Source: Trifolium pratense
Lineage: Eukaryota > Streptophyta > Magnoliopsida > Fabales > Fabaceae
Assembly (NCBI RefSeq): GCF_020283565.1
Contig: NC_060062.1
Coordinates: 56,566,439 to 56,630,438, forward strand
Reading direction: 5' to 3'
Length of the DNA: 64,000 nucleotides
Positions 48,270-58,919 of the stretch are shown piece after piece. Positions within the stretch are counted from its first letter, which is position 1. Each line of letters begins with the position of its first letter. The position numbers and the translations under genes are program-made. The notes below the pieces were generated by a model. It did not search any database. It was not told where the DNA came from and was given only the letters and a program-made list of their open reading frames with translations.

Positions 48270-50667
48270 ACTCTCCCCCACTTATAGGATTTTTCGTCCT
48301 TGAAAATTGCCTGAAGGAAACAACGCTGGATAGGATTCTTTCATCCGACTCTCTCAACTCCCATGTCGCATTCCACACTGGTAGGTCCTCCCAGTCTACA
48401 TTCACTGTAACGATTTCTTTGGTCTTTAGGTGTTTCACCGCTCTATCTTCGACTTTCAAGTACACGAATCCCACGGTCAGATACCCTCTCACTTGCACAT
48501 TATTAGATTGAATCACGTGCAACAAATCGAAAATACATTCCTTCGGCTGCAACTCTTGAAAAACACCATGAAGATTTGATGGCGGTGGCAATGTAATCTG
48601 ATAGGCCACGCCCCCTATCCTCTTAAATATATAGTACGGCCCAATAAACCGCGGAGCGAGCTTTTTGAACTTCAAAGTTCGTCCAACACATGTCATCACA
48701 GTCACTCTCATAAGCACATGATGTCCCTCTCGGAACTCTACTGCTCTCTTCTTTTGATCGTAATAACTCTTTTGTCGATCCTGGGATGCCTTCATTTTCT
48801 ACTGAATCCTTTTCACCTCTTTAGTAGTTTGCCTAATCATTTCAGGCCCCAACACTACTCGCTCACTTGATTCGTTCCAACACAAAGGTGTCGTACACCT
48901 TCTCCTATACAAGGCTTCAAACGGTTCCATTCCGATGCTAGAATGGTAGCTGTCATTGTAAGTAAACTCTATCAATGGCAAGCAACTATCCCAGCTTCCT
49001 CTCTGAAATATTCAGCGGCTTCAACAATCCTATTGGCTTCTATTATTCAACTCTGTTCTTGAATCTCATGACCCCATTCTCTGCAACTTCATAACTCACT
49101 TCTTTTACCCAAGTTAATTAATTCTAAACAAGTCGACTAACCTCAAGTCTCACTTCCGACCTTCTCTGGTTTCTTCCAACATAGCACTGGTTAACCCCCA
49201 CATTCCTAGTTTCACATTTCTTGACTTCCGTACACATACTAGACTATGGTCTCTAAATCCCTCGATCAGACTTATCTCTCTTGTCACGAGTGCTAACATA
49301 TGCAACGTCCTCATACTCATCGCGTCTGCCACTACATTTGCTTCACCAGGGTGGTAGTTCAACTCAAAATCATAACCCTTTAGAAATTTCAACCACCTCA
49401 TCTGCTTCATGTTCAACTCCTTCTAATTAAATGAGTACTCCAAAATTTTGTGGTCGTCGAAGACTTTAAACCTGAGCCATACAGATAACGTCTCCGAACT
49501 TTCAACACGACCGCAGCGGCTGCCAACTCTAATTCGTCAGTCGGGTAGTTCCTCTTGTTGATTTTCAACTTCCTCGAGCATGCACAACTACTTATCCCCT
49601 CTACATCAGAACACCACCCAAGATCATCTTTGATGTATCACAATACACTTCAACGATTCATTCGTGTCAATTAAAATCAACATTGGCGTTGATGTCAAAC
49701 TTTGCTTCCACTCTTGGAAACTTTCCTCACAAGTCCTGTTACGAATAAAGGCTCGTCATATCCGGGTAAACTGCGTCAGGGGTAAAGCTACCCTCGGAAA
49801 ACCTCCAAAGAATCTCCGATAGTAACCAGCTAATCCCAACAAGCTCAATATCTCGCTTAATGACTTAGGGGCTTCCCACTGCAACACTGCACACTTTCTA
49901 GACAAGTTTACTGTTATTCTATCACGCTTCTGCTACGCCTCTCTGTTATGAGGATATCACGATCTTAAGTCATTTCCACATGCTCCAACTAATTGGTCCA
50001 TCAGATCATCAATTCACGAAAGGGAATATTGGTTTTTGGTGACAACCTTGTTCAACTAACGATAGTCAACACCGAGTCTCTTACTCCCATCTTTCTCCTT
50101 CACCAACAGCATTGGCGTTCTCGACGGCGATATACTGGGTCAACGAACTTTTCTCCAACGATTCTTCTAACTACTTCGTCAGTCCACTCAACTCTGCTGC
50201 AACATTCTTTAGAGAACCATCGATACTGGTCCAATGCCAGGTAGGCCATTGATAAACTCTACTTCTCGCTTTGACGGTATGTCGCTGATATCCTCTGAGA
50301 AATCTCACACCATTGGTAAGTCGGTGATTCCCACTTCCTCCACTTCCATTGCCGTGAACGTCGTAAACATCTGAGCGTCCTCCTTCCTCAACTTTTCTAC
50401 TTGTCCAGCAGATGCCATCTCCAAGCTTGCATTCTCTCCAGATTCGGGAAACAACACTGTCTTGTCCAAAACAATTGGTTGTCTCCCCCACTTATTTTAA
50501 ACTCAAATGTAGCCCTCTGCTGAGACGTCATACTTTCTATACTATTCTCCAACTCTTTCCTTCGCTCGCAAGGGTAAGCAACATCGACAGTGTTTACACA
50601 CATGTCACCTGCAAAAGAAAAGATCGTCATCTTGGTCTGACTGGACCGACCTGCTCTGATACCACTT
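48270..50667 (-). pseudogene. Decayed Tekay-type pol in L3 interior
   Basis: 2.4 kb of collapsed gag-pol on the minus strand. Recognisable pieces in pol order: RT trace about 50040-50170; RT-RNase H link about 49660-49890 ([11 protein letters not shown] visible); RNase H 49150-49416 (YDFELNYHPGEANVVADA); integrase 48799-48981 (FTYNDSYHSSIG); integrase C-terminus and chromodomain 48265-48795 (RFIGPYYIFKRIG, NATWEL), ending with a stop inside the LTR. Frames are broken by shifts and stops. I see no zinc knuckles or protease active site. A primer site (50653-50664) and a polypurine tract next to 48270 are kept, so it could be mobilised only in trans. Confidence 0.85.
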
Positions 50668-53600
50668 TGTAACACCCTTAATTTACCCCTTTATTTTATT
50701 TTCGAAAAAGTTAATTTCATTTATTTAATAAGGATGTCACACTTACTCCAATTAACTAATTCCTCAAATGATTAAAAATCATGCAGCGGAAAATACAAAA
50801 ATAATATAAATTTCAAAGTCCGAGTTGAAAATACTGAATCAAGTGACATAGCTCAATTGTTATAAAAATTTAACAACATAATTAAATAAAAATTTCTCCC
50901 AACAACATCCTAACAGAGCGACTCCAAATAAATAGCAAAGCAACAGCTATCCGAACGCATCAGCTATGACTCATCACCTACCTGAAAATCTACGGTTGCA
51001 CACCGTAGGGCCAAGCCAGAAGGGGGAATGTAAAGGTGAGCGACAATACATCAAGAAAATAACTGAATTAAAACAACATCATAACTTGCAACATCATAAA
51101 CAACAACAAGACCACCTAAGCGGATGGCCACGCACATTCATCAGTCAACCATAATCATCAATCAACAATTAAATAAAGAGAAATAAACAACAACATTTAA
51201 ATGAGCAAATATAATTAAAATGCATGCAATGCGCCTAGACTCGCTAAATGCATGTGGTACCAATAACAACGTCATTTCCGGTTTTACATCATGGAGGATC
51301 AACATCATTATAAGCAACGTCATTAAGCAACGTCATTTTCAACATCATATATACAACTCCAATAAGCAACGTCATTGAACACATGAATGAATGCATGTCA
51401 TGTTATAATAAGCAACATCAATAGGCAACATCATTTAACAACTTCAATAGACAACTTCATCATCATTATAACAACATCAATAAACAACGTCGATAAATAA
51501 CTACAAGAACAACTATTACAAAATCATAATTTCGGCACAACTCCAACATCATTAAACTAGATAATTAAACATCGTTATAACCACATAATTCAACATCACT
51601 ATTCAGCAAAACAACAATTCGACAACACAATTACTACAAACGAACAACGACTTAAAACAACATCGATACACAACAATTATTAGTAACTTCGATTACAACG
51701 TCAACTAAAATTTAATAACCCAATTAGTCATTCACTCCTCTCAGGACAACAACTTATTACTCATCTTAACAGAACCTTTAACCCAATTTAACTCGGTTTA
51801 GTTTATCAACGAAAGGTATGAATTTTAAATCAATTTAATTAATAACAATTGTGAAATAAATTCAAATCCTTAATATTATATAAAACCAGGGAGAGTGAGA
51901 TACACCAGAGGGTTCCAAAATATTCAAAATACCCTACATAAAATTTTGGGAAATTTTCACGAAATTATAATATTTTTAATCACCTTTTTACTCCAAATAA
52001 TTAATTAAAAATAGCTACGAGTGTCCAAAAATTACCAACGAGGTACCAAAATTTCAAGAAAATTATTTACTATTTTTCTATAAAAACATTTAAAACAATT
52101 GGAGTCCCTATGACCCCTCACGCGCCCTCACGCGCCAGTGCTGCGAGTGGGCGAGGCCACTCGCGCACTGTTCATCATCTCTTTAACCCGTTTTTCTGCA
52201 GAACGGGTCGTGCGACCCGCGGTTTGACCCGACTCGTTCTCCCTCAATATTCATCGAAACTCGACGTATTATATATCGTTTTGATCGTCATTCGATTTAG
52301 AAAGGATATATGGTATTAGTTTTAATATTCGCTCATCGAAACGAACGTTTTAAATACGACAAAGGTTCATACGGGTTCTTGATAAAAACTCCATTGAAGT
52401 TGTTTGAAAGCTTCAATATTTGATATTCTTTTGACTCATAAACATTCCAAAAATCCGTCCCTATTATCCTAGGACCTTACAACATCATAACAACACCTCT
52501 TTTAATCTATTAGAGTTAAAAAAAAATCCATTTTATTTACTTTTATTTCAAAAAGAAAAACTCCAAACTACTCATTGATGAATTCAGAAATTCATCTATC
52601 CTCAATGACAATCACGAATTTAGTTTAACAACATCACCCAATTCAACCACTTAATAATAAGGCACAAGAATTCTGATTTAATCAAACAAACAACACACCA
52701 CAACATCAACAACAATAACAACACGTAAAACAACATAGGAAAAAGGAAGTATCAGACCAACAACTTAAAACACAACAAGTATGCCTATTGAATTCAGAGT
52801 TTCAAGAGTATAAAGCTCCCTTACATGGATTGCAGTGAACTCCCTAAATTGAGGTTAAGCTTTTCCTTCCTTTGCTTCTCTTCACTCTCCCATGAGCTAT
52901 TTCTCTTTTCTCTCACCCACTAGCACTATATTTTTTATGTTTGTTTTCTTTTGTTTGTATGAGTATACCAACTCTTCTCAACTTCACCACCCTTTAAACC
53001 ATTTAATTACAAGGGACAATAGCATTATTATTTTTAAAATGATTTAATGGGAATTAAAATTGTGTTTCTTCTTCTTTATTCCTTTCTCTACCATTTTTCT
53101 ATCTACACTCCCTCTATGTTCTCAACACCTCTATATATAACTTTCTACTTCTTTTTCTTCTTTTAATTTTTATTTAGCAACATCATTATTTTTATTTATC
53201 AATTATTTAATTATTCGCCACAAAATAATTAAATAAACATCGTCAATCAACACTACATAAACATCGTCAATCAACACCACAACAAGAAAATCAACACCAC
53301 AACAACTAAATAATTAAATAAAGGATCTGTTTGGTAAAAATAAGCTATAAGCTAACTGATAGCTGATAAGCTAGCTGATAGCTGAAAAGCTAGCTTATAG
53401 CTGATAGCTGAAAAACTAGCTTATTGAAATTAAAGTGTTTGGTAAAATTAGCTTTTAAAGTGGTTATTAAATATAAAATTACATAATTGATAGTGGGTAG
53501 TTTATTTTTTAGAGTGGGTAGTTATTAAATTAAAGGGTAAAAATGGAATAAAGTGTAAAAAGCTATAAGCTCATATGCTACTTGAAATAGCATCTGAAAA

Positions 53601-53746
53601 AAAGCTATAAGCTAGTACAAAAAGCTTGTTACCAAACACCTATAATTTTTTGAAACAAGCTTATAAGCTCATATAATAAGCTATAAGCTAGCTTATTTGT
53701 GTTACCAAACACACCCAAAATGAATCCTAATTTTTGGGGCGTTACA
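50668..53746 (-). mobile_element. L3 LTR3 (5' LTR of the complex)
   Basis: 3,079 bp including the 394-bp MITE. The box is at 51247-51262, the GC-rich island at about 52117-52240, and TATATATA at 53132-53139. It shares the MITE with the solo LTR of copy A, showing that these two are the same LTR of the ancestral insertion at its right end. Confidence 0.9.
53323..53716. mobile_element. MITE in LTR3
   Basis: Copy of 27182-27582 at the same site, flanked by AAA (53320-53322, 53717-53719). The left end is GGATCTGTTTGG here, one base different from copy A. Confidence 0.8.
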
Positions 53747-53751
53747 AAATA

Positions 53752-54662
53752 TCACTTTGTTTTTAATTTTTGATGTATTCCTTATTTTATTATTTTCAAT
53801 AAGAGTTGGAGGCATACCTAATTATACTTGTAGACAATATTGCTCATGAGAAATGTTAAAATAAGTTTTGATTATAGAATATGATTCATATATGGTGGCT
53901 TTGCCTATTTGTTCCACGTGATCTCATTTTTTGAAAATTATGTATCAAATAGTGTATTTGCTTACTACGTTCTATGCAATTTAAGGTTCCAAATAGCTTA
54001 TCTACTTACTCATCTCTCGTTCTCTTGGAGTTTATTCTCACTTATTCACTTGGTGAAATTTTATTCCAACTTTATTAGTCCCAATTTTTTAGTCTATTGT
54101 TTGGTTCACATTTATTTTTGCTTGGTCCTTTTGTTTTTTGTTTGTTTTTCTTTTACTTGGCGAGGTTTGTGTCTCTTCAAAATTATTGTTAGTTTTTGTC
54201 CCTCTTATTTAATATTTTCTTGAACATTTATTTTATTTTTTCTTATTATATTATATAAACTCGAATATTTGTTGTTGTTAATATATAAGTTTGGACGAAG
54301 ATTTTATATATTTGAATTTAGGTTTAATTATTTGGTTAAGGTAAAGAAAGTCTTATAGATGAATTTAAGATTTAACATGTGTCATCTTCTTATTTGCTTA
54401 AAGAAATGTCATATTATTCTTATAAATATTCTACTATTTTATTTTCAGCCGTAACGTAAATAATATTTTAGAATATGTACTTAATTTATCCAAAAAATTA
54501 TATTATTATGTAAATTAAATTAATAATTTTTGAATTATTGATGAATTTTAGTTGTGTGTAAATATGTTTAAATATATGTGTGATTATATTTTCTAAATAT
54601 ATGTAAATATATTTTAACATCTACGGTTTTAATAATTTCTAAAATTTATTTTGACAAATGAG
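53752..54662. other. Gene-free flank (copy B)
   Basis: Near-identical to 27618-28528. It ends in ATGAG (54658-54662) at the edge of the next LTR, the likely 5-bp target of that insertion. No gene. Confidence 0.7.
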
Positions 54663-56593
54663 TGTAACACCCAAACCCATTATTTATATATTTCTACCTT
54701 AGTAAAATCTTTTTCAAAATACGCAACGGAAAATCACATTTAATTTATTGAATGTCGGTTCGAGTATTATACTCCTCTACCAAAATAATACTAATGTAGT
54801 TAATTACCAAAAATACTTATTTATTAGCTATACAAAACAACCTAGATAAGGAGACTCTATATACATATAAAACCCCTTTTCCCGTGTCACAATCAGAGCA
54901 GAGCTTCACCGACGACTCGACATCGAATACCACAAAACCTGTAAATCTGGACCCCCAACGGTCCAGCACATAACACATAAAAGAGAGTCAGATAACATAC
55001 TCAAAATATACAAGTGTAAGTAAATGGTACTTAAACACTTCTTCATAAAAACATGCATAATCATACATTATACATATACATCACCATCATTCATGCATAT
55101 TCATATATCATGCATATACTTCATTTATCACCTAATCAATCATCCAAAAAATACACCAAACATATAGTTTCACGTCGTCTCGGACAATACCAAAACATCA
55201 ACAAATACATTGTTCAGATTATGGTCATGACGGACCCTGCGTTGTTCATTTTATAGTCATGACGGACTCTGCTCCTCACATACGGATTAACAATCAACAT
55301 TTACCAAGTATGTGTCACATATCACTTATCACATAAATGTACACATATCCTAATGCATTCTAATGCGTCAACTTCATGCAATGTCACCCTAGACATATCT
55401 AATGCATGTGGTACCGTTTCGTCTTTATTAGAGTATCTCACCTCTAATATTCGTCTTTATCGGATAAATATAATCCGATATCCGTCTTTATTGGAATATC
55501 CAATATATAACAACAAAATTCATGAATGCATGTATATGTTTTTCATGAATTCACCAACAATTATTTAGCATAAAGCTCGTCATTTACTATGTGGAACACT
55601 ATCCAACATACGTCATTATTAACATTAACAAAACCTTAATATTCGTCATTTACAACATCATACATGATTAACAATCGTTATAAGCATCAACAAGCATCAA
55701 CAAGCATCAACAATCATGTAAGAATAAGACACTGATTGAAACTACATGCAAAGGAAGATAGCAGATGAAAAATTGGTGAAATCTGCAGTATTTCCACCTG
55801 GGGCGGAAATATTTACGCCTGGGGCGGAAATTTTACGCCTGAGGCGGAAATGTTTACGCCTGGGGCGGAAAAACATCTGAAAGGCTGGCTGCTCACTGCT
55901 CTGCCGTTTCAGGCGGAAATTATTGTGCCTGGGGCGAAATACTTGCGTTTTCTACACAAAAACGCCCAAAAATCCCATTTTTCATGTTATAAATCCCAAA
56001 AGAGTTTGTATTCAAGCATAACAAACATGGATGAACACAAAAGGACAGTCCATTTCTCAGATCTACATCATAAACATCGAAAAAGTAAAGATTGAACACT
56101 TTTTCATCAAAACTCTCAAGAACACAAAGTTCTTGAGTTTAATCTGTTATAAAACTCGTTTTTAACCATTATTTTCGTTCATTAACCATGTTAAAAGCAT
56201 GTTAAACATATTAAGAACCTTAGAAACGATTTCCATCAAGAAAATCCATTCCAAACTAAAACGAAAATGGGGTGGAGGAAGTTCGGGTGAGGAGAAATCG
56301 ACATTCTCCCCTTCCTCGAGTCACCCACGAATATGAAATCTACTCTCTTACCTGGATTCGAAGAAAACTCGATGAAAAGATCTTGAATCTCTAGCTCTTC
56401 TTCTTGCCCTAGCTTCCAAGCTTTCCAACTCTCTCAAGAACACAAAACTATGAGAAATGAAATGTTCTCTTCTCCCCCTCATGGCCATATGGCGCCACCT
56501 CACACACACAAGGCCCATTGGGCCTCAAGCCCAATTGGCTTGGCCCAATAACACATTAACTAACTCTACTCGCTTAATAACTAAAGTACTCGA
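54663..56593 (-). mobile_element. L2-like LTR with a different GC-rich island, truncated
   Basis: As given it starts TGTAACACCCAAACCC and follows the L2 LTR throughout, but is more diverged. The TCATGACGGAC pair (about 55222-55268), the box (55401-55416, last base changed) and the CGTCTTTAT array are present. The GC-rich island of L2 is replaced by an unrelated repeat (55791-55950). It is cut at 56593 by the Sirevirus LTR; the rest would lie right of the window. Confidence 0.85.
55791..55950 (-). repeat. GCCTGGGGCGGAAA repeat island
   Basis: Six imperfect copies of CGCCTGGGGCGGAAAT-type units at 13-25-bp intervals (plus a degenerate stretch), with partial inverted symmetry (TTTCCACC against GGCGGAAA). 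It occupies the place held by the TTCGCTGAGCGAA island in other L2 LTRs; the right flank (CATTTTTCATGTTATAAA) is homologous. Confidence 0.85.
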
Positions 56594-57706
56594 TGAAGGT
56601 GTGAAAACACAAGAAGGGGGGGTTGAATTGTGTTTTAGCTAAGTTAAAACTTTTTCAAGTTCTTAACTCAACTATGTTCGCAACGGATAAATAACACAAA
56701 TAATAATAAGAGAGAGAGAGAAAAGCACACAAGCAGTTTATACTGGTTCCTCTCACAAAACGAGAGTAGTCCAGTCCCCTTGCACTTCCAAGGGAGTTCA
56801 CTATAATCACACAAGATTACACCTGCTCAAGCACACAAGCAAGAGACTTCACAACTATGCTCAAGCACACAAGCTTAAGACTTCACACTTAAACACACAA
56901 GTTTAAGTCTCACACTTAAGCACACAAGCTTAAGTTACACACGTACCAATAAAGTATATAAAAATATACAAGTGCTCTTAGATGAACCTAAAGAGAGCAA
57001 ATACAAGTATTACAGAGTATTTGGCTAAAGTGCAAAAACACTTGAGAGAGGTTCAGAGCTTGTATATCAGAGAGTTCAGAGTTTGTTCAGCGCACGTTCA
57101 ATTCTTGATAATTGTATATTTGTTGTAGCTGAATCTTCTAGTATATATACCACTAGAAAAGAGTCGTTGCAAGAGAACCGTTGGAGTTGATAAACTTTTG
57201 TCTTCAAGCAGTCTGTCTTGATGCAGTTGGTTGTATCCAAAACTAAGAAAGAGTTTCAGGTACTTTGACTACTGCAGAGTGGACTTTCCTTATTCAGCTA
57301 ACAAAACTGAAGACCCACGTTTTCAAGACAGGACAGACAAAACAGAGGTAGCTGAACTGATCAGGCTTGAAAGGTCCTTTTCTCCATTGGTAGAAGAGTT
57401 GACTGGTGAAAGGAATCTTCACAGCTTTCAAAGAGATCTTCAGAGTTTGATGAAGCTCGTAGACAGACAGAAGTACTGAAGTCTTCATCCTCTGAACGTT
57501 GTAACCTCTGAAGTCCAACATCTTCTGAGCGCTTGTGAACTTCTGAGTTCACATCCTCTGAACTCCACTCAGGACTTTAAATGATGCTTATATCTGCGCA
57601 CTTAAAGTAAATTTTTAGTCCTTCCAATTGTTAATTAATACTTTGTTATCATCAAAACCTTTATAGATTTAGGGGCAAACATTTTTAAATCAATTTTGTT
57701 CCAACA
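56594..57706 (-). mobile_element. Sirevirus 3' LTR (right-hand element)
   Basis: 1,113 bp; the minus strand reads TGTTGGAACAAAATTG...CACACCTTCA. It is followed by a polypurine tract (minus AAAAAGGGGGAGAT, about 57708-57720). It lies inside the L2-like LTR, so it is the younger insertion. Its 5' LTR and most of gag-pol are right of the window. Confidence 0.8.
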
Positions 57707-58286
57707 ATCTCCCCCTTTTTGATGATGACAAACATAAGTATTAATTGACAATTGTTGTTAAATTAACTTATCATGTTTCTCTTAGGTTTCTGAGGTTTGC
57801 AAGCTCCCCCTAAGATTGATACTCCATAAAGTCTGAACTTTATGTTTTATCCATGATATTTTAATTTAGTATAAGATTAAGATGTTTGAAATAGAACAAA
57901 TTTCATATCTTTCTTCAGAGTGAGAGGTTTGCAAGCTCTCCCCCTAAGTCTCATAAGGCTAAGTTAAAATTGCACTCTTAACTTATCCTTACTTATGAAA
58001 TTTATTTTAGTTTCAACTAACTTAGTCTCCTCCTTGAAATACGTAAAACAACTTAAAAGTAACAACTTTTAACATAACAGATAAAAGCGAGATAAAAGGC
58101 GTGGTTTCAGTTTTGGAACATATCAATTAATGCGTAACTACTCCCCCTTTTGTCATTATCAAAAAGTAAGACAAAGTTATAAAACCAAGACAGTCAAAGA
58201 AGAAAGAGTGGTTGTTACAAAGGTGAATTAATTTTAAAAACAAAAAACCAACGCGCTCAAGGGTTTATAAAAAGGAGCGATTTAGC

Positions 58287-58652
58287 ATGCCTGCTTCACG
58301 TAAAATCAAGAAGAAACAAGTGAAGCAAGAGAAAGTAGGAATAATGAAAAGATTTAGTTTACGCATCGCAGAGTTTAAGAGAAAGAAGAACGAAGAGAAA
58401 CGCGAGGACGAAGAGAAGGATAAAAAAGACAACAAGAAACCAGAAGATGCTGAGATAATAATCATCTCATCAGACTCTGAAGCTGAAGAGAATGAAGATG
58501 ATGCTGACTATGTGGAGTTCTTGGCTAGCTATGTTCCAGAAGAGGAACAGGAAGAAGAAGAACAAGAGCAAAACCCAGATCCCATTGAAATTTCATCAGA
58601 GGATGCTGAGGAGAAATCAGAGATTTCTTCTGAGTTTTATCCATCTGATTAG
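58287..58652 (+). CDS. Small acidic protein ORF, antisense to Sirevirus
   Basis: 121 aa on the strand opposite the retrotransposon, between the envelope-like ORF and the 3' LTR. I recognise no family. The N-terminal third is Lys/Arg-rich (KIKKKQVKQEK, then mixed K/E stretches) and probably helical. The C-terminal half is very acidic. Two hydrophobic-Ser-acidic segments, EIIIISSDSEAEENEDD and DPIEISSEDAEE, look like SUMO-interaction motifs, and the basic part could be a nuclear signal. ATG at 58287. Gene-like signals: TTATAAAA about 105 bp upstream (58177-58184), a second TATAAAAA at 58266-58273 that is too close to serve this ATG, and AATAAA (58711-58716) 59 bp after the stop. Extra antisense ORFs are known in some plant retrotransposons. 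Expression is unproven. Confidence 0.55.
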   Translation: MPASRKIKKKQVKQEKVGIMKRFSLRIAEFKRKKNEEKREDEEKDKKDNKKPEDAEIIIISSDSEAEENEDDADYVEFLASYVPEEEQEEEEQEQNPDPIEISSEDAEEKSEISSEFYPSD

Positions 58653-58710
58653 GATTAGGTTGTCTTTTTCTTTTTCTTTTTACCAATGTACTCTACATTA
58701 TCAGATCATT

Positions 58711-58716
58711 AATAAA
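58711..58716 (+). terminator. Possible polyadenylation signal for the antisense ORF
   Basis: AATAAA lies 59 bp downstream of the stop of the ORF at 58287-58652, followed by T-rich DNA, as in many plant gene ends. The motif is common in AT-rich DNA, so this is supportive only. Confidence 0.35.
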
Positions 58717-58919
58717 AATTTTCGTTTTAAAAAGCATCTTGTGTTCTTGTGTTCTTATTTATCAAGAAAAAAAAAAATATCAAGTGGACATAAAATAATT
58801 AATCAATCAAAACAAAATCTTGAAATAGATAAACCAGAAAAAGTGTTCAGAAGGTAAACAAGGAAATAAACATGACAAAATAAGTAAGCAAAACATAAGA
58901 AGAAAATGTGCATAGAATC

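Larger units (their letters stand above)
45335..53746 (-). mobile_element. L3 three-LTR tandem complex
   Basis: Order as given: LTR remnant 45335-45401, interior remnant 45402-45583 with primer site, LTR2 45587-48269, interior 48270-50667, LTR3 50668-53746. The outer flanks are AAATG (45330-45334) and AAATA (53747-53751), the same target duplication as the solo LTR in copy A with one change. On the minus strand this reads LTR-interior-LTR-partial interior-LTR end, typical of unequal recombination between LTRs followed by a deletion. Confidence 0.88.
57707..58919 (-). other. Sirevirus 3' non-coding region with repeated polypurine tracts
   Basis: Apart from the opposite-strand ORF at 58287-58652 I see no gene. 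Polypurine-like sites on the minus strand recur at about 57708-57720, 57804-57815 (CTTAGGGGGAGCTTG), 57938-57949 (CTTAGGGGGAGAGC) and 58140-58152 (AAAAGGGGGAGTAG), the same multiplication as in the left-hand Sirevirus. Confidence 0.7.

Noticed and set aside
58266..58273. TATAAAAA as promoter of the antisense ORF
   Set aside because: It lies only about 14 bp before the ATG; transcription would start inside the ORF. The site at 58177-58184 is better placed.
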